Assembly (NCBI GenBank): GCA_934539585.1
Contig: CAKTCT010000023.1
Location: 1 to 39,088, forward strand
DNA: 39,088 bases
Source: an uncultured Oscillospiraceae bacterium
GTDB lineage: Bacteria > Bacillota > Clostridia > Oscillospirales > Ruminococcaceae
Direction: 5' to 3'
Part shown: positions 8,145-15,922 of the stretch, piece after piece
Position numbering within the stretch: the stretch's first letter is position 1
How the letters are laid out: each line of letters begins with the position of its first letter
Notes under the pieces: generated by a model
Databases searched by the model: none
What the model saw: the letters and a program-made list of their open reading frames with translations, nothing else
What the model was told of the DNA's origin: nothing
Position numbers and translations under genes: made by a program

Positions 8145-8642
8145 GTGGAACGGGAGACCACGCTTTGCTTTACCGGCCACCGGCCTGAAAAAATCTGCAC
8201 GCCTTTCAATGAGGCGTCCCCTTTCATCGACGGGGTGAAGCACCAGTTGCAGGCCCGGATCCTGGCGGCGGTGGACCAGGGGTACACCACCTTCCTCTGC
8301 GGCATGGCCCGGGGAACGGACATCTGGGCCGGGGAAATCGTGGCCGGGCTGTGGGAATCCTTCCGGAACCTGGAGCTGGTGGCGGTGCTCCCCTTCCCCG
8401 GCCAGGCCGACGACTGGGCCCGGGACTGGGCCATCCGGCACCGGCGGCTCCTGCGGTATTGCAGCCAGGTGATCACCGTGGAGGACGCCTACGGCCGGGA
8501 CAGCTATCTGAAACGGAATCGGTACCTGGTCAACCACTCCTCCCGGCTCATCGGGGTCTGCCGCAACGAGGAGGGGGGCACCGGGTACACCATCCGCTAC
8601 GCCAGGTCCCGGGGGCTGGAACTGGACCTGATTCGGCTATAA
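8145..8642 (+). CDS. SLOG family protein (DUF1273/YpsA-like)
   Basis: 165 aa. A GTG at 8139 is in frame but sits directly against the AAGGAGG at 8131-8137, so the GTG at 8145 is the better start. The Rossmann-like SLOG domain is shown by the start TTLCFTGHRPEK, by FLCGMARGTDIWAGEIVAGL (nucleotide-sugar binding loop) and by GRDSYLKRNRYLVNHSSRLIGVCRNEEGGTGYTIRYAR. This is the usual DUF1273 pattern and length. B. subtilis YpsA, a relative, affects cell division, and SLOG proteins are thought to bind nucleotide-derived ligands. It is monocistronic and divergent from alr. Confidence 0.85.
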   Translation: MERETTLCFTGHRPEKICTPFNEASPFIDGVKHQLQARILAAVDQGYTTFLCGMARGTDIWAGEIVAGLWESFRNLELVAVLPFPGQADDWARDWAIRHRRLLRYCSQVITVEDAYGRDSYLKRNRYLVNHSSRLIGVCRNEEGGTGYTIRYARSRGLELDLIRL

Positions 8643-9092
8643 CCTATCATACACGGTTTTGACCGGTTTTTCAAGGGGGAAATCCGGGCGAGGCATGTCC
8701 ATATTTAGAAGACGGCCCTTGGAGGAAAACTTTTCCGGGTTTTTCCGTTTTTCGGGAAGCGTGTGGAAAAAAGGGGGAATCCCCCGAAGGCGGTCGAAGG
8801 AGGGAAAAGGCCGGAAATCAAGGGTTTTTCTCCGCGGAGGGAATACAGAACGTAAAAAAGGCGGTGGAAATACAGCTTTTCCACACATTCCACAGGGTTG
8901 TTCACACCGCGGGGAGAAAAACGCCGGGGTTTTCCACAAATCGGTGGGAAATCTTTGGAAAAGCCGGGAAAACCGGTCTTTTTTTGCGAAGTTTTCCACA
9001 TTCGGCCGGTGAAAAGTGTGGATTGTCTCTTTTTGGCGGCAGACACAAGATATTGTGCCCAGGGGCAGTCCGGAGTTTTTGTCCGCGGGCCA
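8643..9092. other. 450-bp gene-free region with a cluster of DnaA-box-like 9-mers
   Basis: No convincing gene is present; the open frames on both strands are low-complexity and lack ribosome binding sites. Four exact TTTTCCACA copies occur: plus strand 8877-8885, 8930-8938 and 8992-9000; minus strand 8762-8770. Three related 9-mers accompany them: CATTCCACA 8886-8894, TTGTTCACA 8898-8906 and CAATCCACA on the minus strand 9018-9026. The bacterial DnaA box consensus is TTATNCACA, so these are one or a few mismatches away. The stretch also has repeated TTTTCCG tracts. The cluster could bind DnaA or an unrelated regulator; sequence alone cannot tell. Confidence 0.5.
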
Positions 9093-9121
9093 TGGATTTT
9101 TTTCCGGAAACGTGCTATAAT
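9093..9121 (+). promoter_or_regulatory. Promoter of the AraC-dipeptidase pair
   Basis: TATAAT (9116-9121) is perfect. The hexamer 17 bp upstream is TGGATT (9093-9098), a weak -35. Transcription would begin around 9128, only a few bases before the AAGGAGG at 9131-9137, giving a very short leader. Confidence 0.65.
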
Positions 9122-9144
9122 GGCTGGTGCAAGGAGGCGGAAGG

Positions 9145-10044
9145 ATGCGGCAGTTTACGGCGGAGCAGCTCCTGGACCCCCGGGAGAACATTACGGTGCA
9201 GCGGGTGGTCCACACCCAGGACCAGGAGGTCCACACCCACGATTTTCTGGAGATCGTCTACATCCTCCAGGGCGCCGGGGTCCAGAACGTCGGAGGGCGG
9301 GAGTACCGGGTGCAGCGGGGGGACCTGCTGTTCATCAACTACGGACAGACCCACGCCTTCCGGCCGGAGGGGTCGTTGACCTACTACAACATCCTGCTGA
9401 AGCCGGAGTTTCTGGGGGAGGAGCTCATGGACGCCGAAAACGCCTTCTCCCTTCTGAGCCTGACGGCCTTTGAGGACTTCCGGCTCTCCCAGGAGGGCAT
9501 GGGGTCCTTCTGCACCTTCCGGGACCGGGAGCTGCCGGAGGTGGAGGCCGCACTCCAGGGGATGTACCGGGAATTCTGCCGGAAGGAGGCCGGGTACCGC
9601 ACGGTGCTCCGGGGGTACCTGACGGTGGTGCTGGCCAAGCTGTTCCGGAAGATGGCGCTGCCGGAATCCGGAGGCGAAAAGCGGCAGAAGGCCATTGCGC
9701 CGGAGCTGCTGGCCTACATCGAGGAGCACTGCTGCGAGAAGCTGGGGCTTTCCGACTTAGCCCGGCGGTGCTTTTACAACCCCTCCTATTTCAGCCGGGT
9801 GTTCCGGGAATACAGCGGCCGGAGCCTTACCGAATTCATCGGGGAAAAGCGGATGGAACGGGCCAAGGAGCTGCTGCTGACCACCGACCTCCCGGTGGAG
9901 GAGATCGCCGTCCGCACGGGCTACGGCGACCGGGGGCAGTTTTTCCGGCAGTTCAAAAGCGTCGTAGGGACCACCCCCAAGGTCTTTCGGGACCAATCCC
10001 GAAGCAAGGACAATCTTTTCCGAAAGGATGGAAACTTAGAATGA
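9145..10044 (+). CDS. AraC family transcriptional regulator
   Basis: 299 aa from the ATG at 9145 (AAGGAGG 7 nt upstream). Residues 1-100 form a cupin-type sensing domain (HTHDFLEIVYILQGAGVQNVGGREYRVQRGDLLFINYGQTHAF). Residues about 190-290 carry the two AraC helix-turn-helix motifs: LGLSDLARRCFYNPSYFSRVFREYSG, then LPVEEIAVRTGYGDRGQFFRQFKSVVGTTP, the canonical second-HTH signature. Its last codons overlap the dipeptidase start (ATGA at 10041-10044), so regulator and peptidase are translationally coupled. Coupling suggests it controls peptide use or its own operon; the effector is unknown. Confidence 0.9.
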   Translation: MRQFTAEQLLDPRENITVQRVVHTQDQEVHTHDFLEIVYILQGAGVQNVGGREYRVQRGDLLFINYGQTHAFRPEGSLTYYNILLKPEFLGEELMDAENAFSLLSLTAFEDFRLSQEGMGSFCTFRDRELPEVEAALQGMYREFCRKEAGYRTVLRGYLTVVLAKLFRKMALPESGGEKRQKAIAPELLAYIEEHCCEKLGLSDLARRCFYNPSYFSRVFREYSGRSLTEFIGEKRMERAKELLLTTDLPVEEIAVRTGYGDRGQFFRQFKSVVGTTPKVFRDQSRSKDNLFRKDGNLE

Positions 10045-11441
10045 AAGAGAAAATTACCGCGTACATGAACGTCCACCGGGAAGAACTGGTCCGGGACGTC
10101 TGCCGGCTGGTCCGGATCAGAAGCGACCGGGGAGAGGCAAAGGAGGGCGCGCCCTTCGGCGAGGGGCCTCTCCGGGCCCTCAACGACGCCATGGAGCTGA
10201 CCCGGGGGATGGGCTTTGCCGTGACCAACTACGACAACTACGTCATGACCGCCGATCTGGGCGGCGAAGAACCGGGGCTGGACATTCTGGCCCATCTGGA
10301 CGTAGTGCCGGTCAGCGACAGCTGGACCGTGACCCAGCCCTTTGAGCCCCTGGTCCTGGACGGAAGAATCTACGGCCGGGGCACCGCCGACGACAAGGGG
10401 CCGGCGGTGGCGGCCCTCTACGCCATGAAGGCGGTGAAGGACCTGGGGATCCCCCTGAAAAAGCGGGTGCGGCTGATCCTGGGCACCGACGAGGAGTGCG
10501 GCAGCTCCGATCTGGAGCACTACTATGCCAGGGAGGAGGAGGCTCCGGCCAGCGTCTCCCCCGACGCGGACTTCCCTATTATCAATCTGGAAAAAGGCGG
10601 GCTCCGGGGCGTGATGACCGCTTCCTATGAGGAAAGCGGGGCGCTGCCCCGGCTGGTGTCCGCGGAAGGGGGCACCAAGCTCAACGTGGTGCCGGACAAG
10701 TCCTTTGCCCTGGTGGAGGGCATGGACGCTGAGGCGCTTTCCGGGTTCTGCCGGAAGGCCGGGGAGGAGACCGGCGCAGCCTTTACCGTTTCCGAAGAAA
10801 ACGGGCTGCTCCGCATCGACGTCAAGGGCCACGGGGCCCACGCCTCCCAGCCCGAAGGGGGCTGCAACGCGGTGACGGCGCTGCTCCGGCTCATCGTAGA
10901 GCTGCCTCTGGCGGACTGCGACGGGCTCCGGCGGCTGAAGGCCGTGGAAAAGCTGTTCCCCCACGGAGACTGGAGCGGAAAGGCTGCGGGCGTGGCCATG
11001 AAGGACGATCTTTCCGGGGCCACCACCCTGAGCTTTGACATTCTCCATTACGGCCTGACCGGGTTCCGCGGGGAGTTCGACTGCCGGGCCAGCATCCTGG
11101 CCAACGACGGGAACCTCCGGGACGTGATCCGGGAGGAGCTGGCCCGGGAGGGCGTGACCCTGGAGCCCTGCGCGGTGTACGCGCCCCATTACGTTCCGGC
11201 GGAAACGCCTCTGGTCCAGACGCTGCTGCGGTGCTACGAGGAGTACACCGGGGAGAAGGGCCGCTGCATCGCCATCGGCGGCGGGACCTATGTCCACCAC
11301 CTGAAAAACGGCGTGGCCTTCGGCTGCGCCCGGGACGGCGTGGACAACCGGATGCACGGCGATGACGAATTCGCCGAGATCGACCAGCTGCTGCTGTCGG
11401 CGGCCATCTACGCCCAGGCCATTGCGGACATCTGCGGCTGA
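10041..11441 (+). CDS. Sapep family Mn2+-dependent dipeptidase (M20)
   Basis: 466 aa, the usual length for PepV/Sapep peptidases. Metal-site motifs are in order: AHLDVVP (His85, catalytic Asp87), GRGTADDKGP (bridging Asp near 118), GTDEECGSSD (Glu151/Glu152) and IAIGGGTYVHH near the C-terminus. The lid domain lies between about 190 and 330. The family hydrolyses dipeptides in the cytoplasm and, in some members, D-Ala-containing peptides. No strong ribosome binding site precedes its ATG, which fits reinitiation from the overlapping AraC gene. Followed closely by a strong terminator. Confidence 0.9.
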   Translation: MKEKITAYMNVHREELVRDVCRLVRIRSDRGEAKEGAPFGEGPLRALNDAMELTRGMGFAVTNYDNYVMTADLGGEEPGLDILAHLDVVPVSDSWTVTQPFEPLVLDGRIYGRGTADDKGPAVAALYAMKAVKDLGIPLKKRVRLILGTDEECGSSDLEHYYAREEEAPASVSPDADFPIINLEKGGLRGVMTASYEESGALPRLVSAEGGTKLNVVPDKSFALVEGMDAEALSGFCRKAGEETGAAFTVSEENGLLRIDVKGHGAHASQPEGGCNAVTALLRLIVELPLADCDGLRRLKAVEKLFPHGDWSGKAAGVAMKDDLSGATTLSFDILHYGLTGFRGEFDCRASILANDGNLRDVIREELAREGVTLEPCAVYAPHYVPAETPLVQTLLRCYEEYTGEKGRCIAIGGGTYVHHLKNGVAFGCARDGVDNRMHGDDEFAEIDQLLLSAAIYAQAIADICG

Positions 11442-11464
11442 GGCTGCTCCTGAATAAAAAAATC

Positions 11465-11509
11465 CCGCGCCGCGGACTGCGTCTTGGCAGCTTCGCGGCG
11501 CGGTTTTTT
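11465..11509. terminator. Bidirectional terminator between convergent genes
   Basis: A perfect 10-bp GC stem (11465-11474 CCGCGCCGCG with 11494-11503) has a 19-nt loop. It is flanked by A-run 11456-11462 and T-run 11504-11509, so it can stop both the dipeptidase and the convergent nucleotidyltransferase transcripts. Confidence 0.88.
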
Positions 11510-11513
11510 GTTT

Positions 11514-12422
11514 TCAGAAGCGGTAGACCGGGTCCAGCTCCTGGAGCTCGGAAAGGGTGTCGATCTCGATGACGTCGCCCTCCTTACACTCCCGGGCTTC
11601 GATGTAGAAGTCCTTATTGTAGACGTCCAGGGGGACGTTGTCCCAGTAGTTTTCCTTCCCGCCGGGGGACTGGTAGAGCTCCGGCAGGTACCGGGCCATT
11701 TTTTCCCCGTCCTCGGGGGTCCAGTAGGTGATGTCGTACATGTGGTAGCAGTCGGTGCCGCCCACCTTCATCCCCGTGACCCGGCCGTTTTTCATCACCA
11801 GCCGCCAGTCGTCGGTGCGGTCCATGTGGACGCCCACGTAGCTGGCGCAGTACTCGTACTTGCGGATCAGGTCGGGGTTCTGGAGGTAGAGGTCGGAATC
11901 CAGGACGTAGGCCCCGCCGAACAGGTCCTTGACCTTCATGGCCGAGGAGATGTTGTTGGCTTCCTTATAGTCCGGGTTCTCCACGAAGATGATCTGGGGG
12001 TACTTCTTTTTCAGCACGTCGAACTGCTCCCCCAGGTAGCCCCGGACGATGTAGATTTCCTCGATGCCCGCCCGGACCACGGCGTCCAGCATGGTCTCGA
12101 TCATGGGCTTGCCGTGGACCCGGATCAGGGCCTTGGGGGTGTTCAGGGTGATGGGCACCAGCCGGGAGCCGAAGCCCGCCGCCATGAAAATGGCCCGCTT
12201 CACCCGGTAGGGCTCCAGGGCGGCCAGGCCCGCCTTGGTGATGTAGACGTTTTTCGTCTCGGGGATATCGATGAGCTCCCGCTGGGTCAGCACCGGCAGC
12301 AGCTTGTTCACCACGCCCAGGGAAAAGCCCGTTCCGGCGGAAAGGCGGCGCTGGCTCAGCTTTTCGCCGTTGTAGCGCTCGATATAAACAAGCATTTCGA
12401 ATTCTTTTTTGGAAAGCTCCAT
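11514..12422 (-). CDS. Winged-helix/LicC-like phosphocholine cytidylyltransferase
   Basis: 302 aa from the ATG at 12422 (AGGAGG 9 nt upstream). Residues 1-70 are a winged helix-turn-helix of MarR-like type (LSKKEFEMLVYIERYNGEKL, SAGTGFSLGVVNKLLPVLTQRELI). Residues 75-302 form a nucleotidyltransferase of the LicC/GlmU-N type: AIFMAAGFGSRLVPIT (NTP-binding signature 78-92), TPKALIRVHGKPMIE and YVLDSDLYLQNP (metal-binding Asp). It resembles CTP:phosphocholine cytidylyltransferases that make CDP-choline for surface decoration. No choline kinase, transporter or transferase gene is nearby, so another sugar- or alcohol-phosphate is possible. The HTH fusion may let it sense or regulate. Confidence 0.8.
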   Translation of the reverse strand: MELSKKEFEMLVYIERYNGEKLSQRRLSAGTGFSLGVVNKLLPVLTQRELIDIPETKNVYITKAGLAALEPYRVKRAIFMAAGFGSRLVPITLNTPKALIRVHGKPMIETMLDAVVRAGIEEIYIVRGYLGEQFDVLKKKYPQIIFVENPDYKEANNISSAMKVKDLFGGAYVLDSDLYLQNPDLIRKYEYCASYVGVHMDRTDDWRLVMKNGRVTGMKVGGTDCYHMYDITYWTPEDGEKMARYLPELYQSPGGKENYWDNVPLDVYNKDFYIEARECKEGDVIEIDTLSELQELDPVYRF

Positions 12423-12458
12423 AGGGATCGACCTCCTGCGCAAATCGTTCATGGGTCT

Positions 12459-12487
12459 ATTATATCCTGACAAGATGAACATTTCAA
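12459..12487 (-). promoter_or_regulatory. Sigma-A promoter of the LicC-like gene
   Basis: On the minus strand TTGAAA (12482-12487) and TATAAT (12459-12464) are separated by 17 bp. The start codon lies about 30 bases downstream of the predicted transcription start. Confidence 0.78.
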
Positions 12488-12544
12488 GAGAAAAACAGAC
12501 AAAAACGGAGGGGATTTGTCCGGTTACTTTTCACAGATTGCGCA

Positions 12545-12690
12545 ATTCGGGGGAGGATTTCCGCATTTTCGAGGATTTTGGAGCAAATCAGAGGATTCCG
12601 GAGCATTTTCAGGATGCCGGAAAACAGGTTTCGGATAATTCCGAAAAAGGTGCAGAAAATTCCCGAATTTTCCGAATTATTTTACAAAAT
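12545..12690. other. Repeat-rich regulatory DNA upstream of the pot promoter
   Basis: No gene is visible. Imperfect 17-20 bp direct repeats beginning (G)AGGATT occur at about 12553, 12571, 12591 and 12611, some followed by GGAGCATTTTC or GGAGCAAATC. They are followed by an inverted repeat (TTTCGGA 12629-12635, TCCGAAA 12640-12646) and further TTCCGAA copies up to 12677. The stretch ends just before the pot -35 box and is a plausible regulator-binding region. Confidence 0.4.
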
Positions 12691-12693
12691 CCC

Positions 12694-12722
12694 TTGACAT
12701 TTGGGGGAACAGGGTCTATATT
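12694..12722 (+). promoter_or_regulatory. Sigma-A promoter of potABCD
   Basis: A consensus TTGACA (12694-12699) is followed after 17 bp by TATATT (12717-12722). Predicted transcription starts near 12729, leaving a leader of about 145 nt before potA. Confidence 0.85.
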
Positions 12723-12728
12723 ATATCT

Positions 12729-12874
12729 TGTGTTTTTGTGTCTGCTGTTGAACACCGGACCCTATGCGCCGCTGTTTCCGGCCCAATGCCGGATAAAAGC
12801 CTTTTGCGGGCGGTTGGCGTCAAAAGGCCGGTGGGTACAGATGTACTTTAAAATCCGCAAAGGGGGATGCAAGT
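12729..12874 (+). promoter_or_regulatory. Structured 5' leader of the pot operon
   Basis: The 145-nt leader can form a stem GCCTTTTG (12799-12806) with CAAAAGGC (12821-12828) and a small CCGG...CCGG hairpin around 12779-12793. There is no T-run, so no terminator is visible. The Shine-Dalgarno is AAAGGGGG at about 12859-12866. The length suggests post-transcriptional control, but I cannot match it to a known riboswitch. Confidence 0.35.
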
Positions 12875-14278
12875 ATGGAACGCGCTTCCATTGAACTGAA
12901 AAACATCTATCTCGATTACGAAAACGACCGGATCCTGGACAACGTTTCCCTTTCCATCAAGGACGGGGATTTCGTGACGCTGCTGGGGCCTTCGGGCTGC
13001 GGCAAGACCACGACCCTCCGGATCATCGCCGGTTTCGTGCAGCCGGACAAGGGCGACGTCTACTTCGACGGGAAACGGATCAACGACCTCCCCGCCTACA
13101 AGCGGCCGGTGAACACCGTCTTCCAGCGGTACGCCCTGTTTCCCCATCTGAACGTCTTTGACAACGTGGCTTTCGGGCTGAAAATCCAGAAGGTCCCCAA
13201 GGCGGAGATCCGGGAACGGGTCCTGAAGATGCTGGAAATCGTGGACCTGAAGGGCTACGAGCGGCGGCGCATCCAGAAGCTCTCCGGCGGCCAGCAGCAG
13301 CGGGTGGCCATTGCCCGGGCCCTGGTCAACAATCCCAAGGTGCTGCTTCTGGACGAGCCTCTGGGGGCGCTGGACTTAAAGCTCCGGAAGGACATGCAGA
13401 TCGAGCTGATGGACATCCATAAAAAGACCGGCGTTACCTTCATCTACGTCACCCACGACCAGGAGGAAGCTCTGACCATGAGCGACATGGTAGTGGTCAT
13501 GAAGGACGGGGTCATTCAGCAGCAGGGCAGGCCCGAGGACATCTACAACGAGCCGGAAAACGCCTTTGTGGCCGACTTCATCGGCGAAAGCAACATCTTC
13601 GACGCCGTGATGCTGGAGGACTACAAGGTCTCCTTCTGCGGCCGGGATTTTGAATGTCTGGACGGGGGCTTCGGCGTCAACAAGCCCGTGGACGTGGTGA
13701 TCCGTCCCGAGGACATCGACCTGGTGGAGCCGGGGAAGGCTCCTCTCACCGGCGTGGTGGACAACGTGGTCTTCAAGGGCGTTCATTACGAAATGACCAT
13801 CAAGTGCGGCGGGCTGTTCTGGCTGGTCCATTCCACCAAGTGCCAGCCCGTAGGCGCCCAGGTGGGGCTGGACTTCGGGCCCGACGACATCCACATTATG
13901 AAGCGGCTCTTTGACGGGGACAAGAACGTGGTGGAGGGCGAAGTCACCGCCGAGGACACCATCACCTTCCTGGACGTGGAGTTCACCCGGGAAAACCTGG
14001 GGCTCCCCGAGGGCACGAAGGTCCGGCTGACCATCAGCCCCAAGGACATCGAGGTGGTCTCCACCGACCACGCCGATCTGACGGTTTATCTGGAATCCCT
14101 CATCTATAAAGGCGACTACAATGAGCTGATCGTTTACGTTTACAATCACGAACAGAGCCTGCTGCTCCACTCCTACCTAGACCAGCAGGTGGCCACCGAC
14201 ATCGGCATCAAGTTCCACACCGAGAACATCCTGGTGGAGCCGCTGCCGGAGGAGGAGGTGCGCGGGGATGAAGACTAA
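12875..14278 (+). CDS. potA: Spermidine/putrescine ABC transporter ATP-binding protein PotA
   Basis: 467 aa. The ATPase domain (1-235) has Walker A GPSGCGKTT (38-46), signature LSGGQQQR (136-143), Walker B VLLLDEP (156-162) and the switch His in VTHDQEEAL. It hydrolyses ATP to drive polyamine import through PotBC. The protein is about 90 residues longer than E. coli PotA. After one TOBE-like domain (FKGVHYEMTIKCGGLFWLVH, about 305-325) a second related unit follows (YKGDYNELIVYVYNHEQSLLLH, about 411-432), suggesting a tandem duplication of the regulatory region. It overlaps potB by 11 bases and leads the operon behind a consensus promoter. Confidence 0.93.
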   Translation: MERASIELKNIYLDYENDRILDNVSLSIKDGDFVTLLGPSGCGKTTTLRIIAGFVQPDKGDVYFDGKRINDLPAYKRPVNTVFQRYALFPHLNVFDNVAFGLKIQKVPKAEIRERVLKMLEIVDLKGYERRRIQKLSGGQQQRVAIARALVNNPKVLLLDEPLGALDLKLRKDMQIELMDIHKKTGVTFIYVTHDQEEALTMSDMVVVMKDGVIQQQGRPEDIYNEPENAFVADFIGESNIFDAVMLEDYKVSFCGRDFECLDGGFGVNKPVDVVIRPEDIDLVEPGKAPLTGVVDNVVFKGVHYEMTIKCGGLFWLVHSTKCQPVGAQVGLDFGPDDIHIMKRLFDGDKNVVEGEVTAEDTITFLDVEFTRENLGLPEGTKVRLTISPKDIEVVSTDHADLTVYLESLIYKGDYNELIVYVYNHEQSLLLHSYLDQQVATDIGIKFHTENILVEPLPEEEVRGDED

Positions 14279-15086
14279 GTCCAAAATCGCCGCCATCCCC
14301 TACCTGGTGTGGATGCTGGTGTTCATCATCATCCCCCTGGGGCTGGTGCTGTTCTTCGGCTTTACCACCAAGGGCGGGGAGTTCACCTTTGATAACTTCA
14401 CCAACATCGTGAAGTACGCCCATGTTTTCTGGAAGTCCATCTACCTTTCGGTCATTGCCACGGCCATCTGCCTGGTGCTGGCCTTTCCCCTGGGCTTTCT
14501 CATGTCCCGGATGAGCGAGGTGGGCCAGCGGACCATGCTGATGCTCATTATGCTCCCCATGTGGATGAGCTTTCTCCTCCGGACCTACGGCTGGATGACG
14601 CTGCTGGAAAACGAGGGGCTCATCAACCGGTTCCTGGGGCTGTTCGGCATCGGGCCCTTCCACATGATCAACACCCAGGGAGCCGTGGTGCTGGGCATGG
14701 TCTACAACTACCTGCCTTTTGCCATCACGCCCCTGCACTCCATCATGATCAAGATTGACAAGTCCGTCATCGAGGCGGCCCAGGACCTGGGGGCCAACGG
14801 CTTCCACGTGTTCTGGCGGGTGCTGCTGCCTCTGAGCGTCCCCGGCATCATCACCGCCGTGACCATGGTGTTCGTGCCGTCGGTGTCCACCTTCATCATC
14901 TCCCGGATGCTGGGCGGCGGACAGAACATGCTCATCGGCGACCTCATCGAGCAGCAGTTCTTAGGCAGCGTTTATAACCCCAACGTGGGCTCGGCCATGT
15001 CGTTGATTCTCATGATCGTGATCCTGCTGATTATGGGCATCATCAATCACTTCGACGATGAGGAAATGGAGGGGATGCTGGTATGA
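14268..15086 (+). CDS. potB: Spermidine/putrescine ABC transporter permease PotB
   Basis: 272 aa with six membrane helices, the first at about 8-30. The ABC-permease EAA loop reads VIEAAQDLGANGFHVFWRVLLPLSVPGI (about 168-195), the docking site for PotA. It starts inside the end of potA and ends overlapping potC by 4 bases (ATGA), so potA, potB and potC are tightly coupled. It forms the membrane channel with PotC. Confidence 0.93.
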   Translation: MKTKSKIAAIPYLVWMLVFIIIPLGLVLFFGFTTKGGEFTFDNFTNIVKYAHVFWKSIYLSVIATAICLVLAFPLGFLMSRMSEVGQRTMLMLIMLPMWMSFLLRTYGWMTLLENEGLINRFLGLFGIGPFHMINTQGAVVLGMVYNYLPFAITPLHSIMIKIDKSVIEAAQDLGANGFHVFWRVLLPLSVPGIITAVTMVFVPSVSTFIISRMLGGGQNMLIGDLIEQQFLGSVYNPNVGSAMSLILMIVILLIMGIINHFDDEEMEGMLV

Positions 15087-15886
15087 AGAACCATCGCGTC
15101 GGCTCCAAGATCTACATCGGTCTTTGTATGCTGTTTCTCTACGCCCCCATTCTGGTCCTCATTGTGTTTTCCTTCAACGAGTCCAAATCCCGGGCGTTTT
15201 TCACCGGCTTCACCTTTAAATGGTACCGGCAGCTCTTTGAAAACGAGCTGATCATGACCTCTCTGTTCAATTCCCTGCTCATCGCCCTGCTGGCTTCGGC
15301 CATTTCGGCGGTGGTGGGCACGGCGGCGGCGGTGGGCATCTCCAAGTTCGGCAAGCGGGCCCGGGGCGTGATTATGAACGTCACCTACCTGCCGGTCCTG
15401 AACCCGGAGATCGTCACCGGCATCTCCATGATGCTGCTGTTTGTCTACTTCAAGAACCTGTTCGGGTTCAGGATGGGCTTCGGCACGGTGCTCATCGCCC
15501 ACGTCACCTTCTGTCTGCCCTATGTGATTTTGAACGTCCTCCCCAAGCTGCGGCAGATGGACCAGAGCCTCTTTGAGGCCGCCATGGACCTGGGGTGCCA
15601 CCCCATGGCCGCTTTCTTCAAGGTGGTCATTCCCCAGATCATGCCCGGCATTACGGCGGGGTTCCTTATGGCGTTTACCATTTCCCTGGACGATTTCGTC
15701 GTTACCTATTTCACCTCCGGCAGCGGGTTCAAGATGCTGCCCGTCACCATCTATTCCATGGTGAAGAAGAAAGTCAACCCCCAGATCAACGCCCTTTCGA
15801 CCATCATTTTCCTGATCGTTCTGGCGCTGCTGGCGGTGATGAACATCGTTGAGGCGCGCCGGGCGAAGCGCCTGAAGCAAAATTGA
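15083..15886 (+). CDS. potC: Spermidine/putrescine ABC transporter permease PotC
   Basis: 267 aa, six membrane helices, the first at about 13-32 followed by FNESKSRAFFTGFTFKWYRQLF, typical of PotC. The EAA loop is LFEAAMDLGCHPMAAFFKVVIPQIMPGI (about 161-188). It ends with a basic tail ARRAKRLKQN. Its ATG overlaps the potB stop. Partner permease of PotB in polyamine uptake. Confidence 0.93.
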   Translation: MKNHRVGSKIYIGLCMLFLYAPILVLIVFSFNESKSRAFFTGFTFKWYRQLFENELIMTSLFNSLLIALLASAISAVVGTAAAVGISKFGKRARGVIMNVTYLPVLNPEIVTGISMMLLFVYFKNLFGFRMGFGTVLIAHVTFCLPYVILNVLPKLRQMDQSLFEAAMDLGCHPMAAFFKVVIPQIMPGITAGFLMAFTISLDDFVVTYFTSGSGFKMLPVTIYSMVKKKVNPQINALSTIIFLIVLALLAVMNIVEARRAKRLKQN

Positions 15887-15922
15887 CCCTGCCCGGCAAA
15901 TTTTTATAAAGGAGATAGATAG

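Noticed and set aside
8659..9012. Short open frames in the gap between the SLOG and AraC genes
   Set aside because: Basic, repetitive translations, no Shine-Dalgarno, and they follow the repeated TTTTCC tracts on either strand.
8762..9026. Chromosomal origin oriC
   Set aside because: No dnaA, dnaN, recF, rpmH or parA/B gene is nearby; the box cluster alone does not justify calling an origin.
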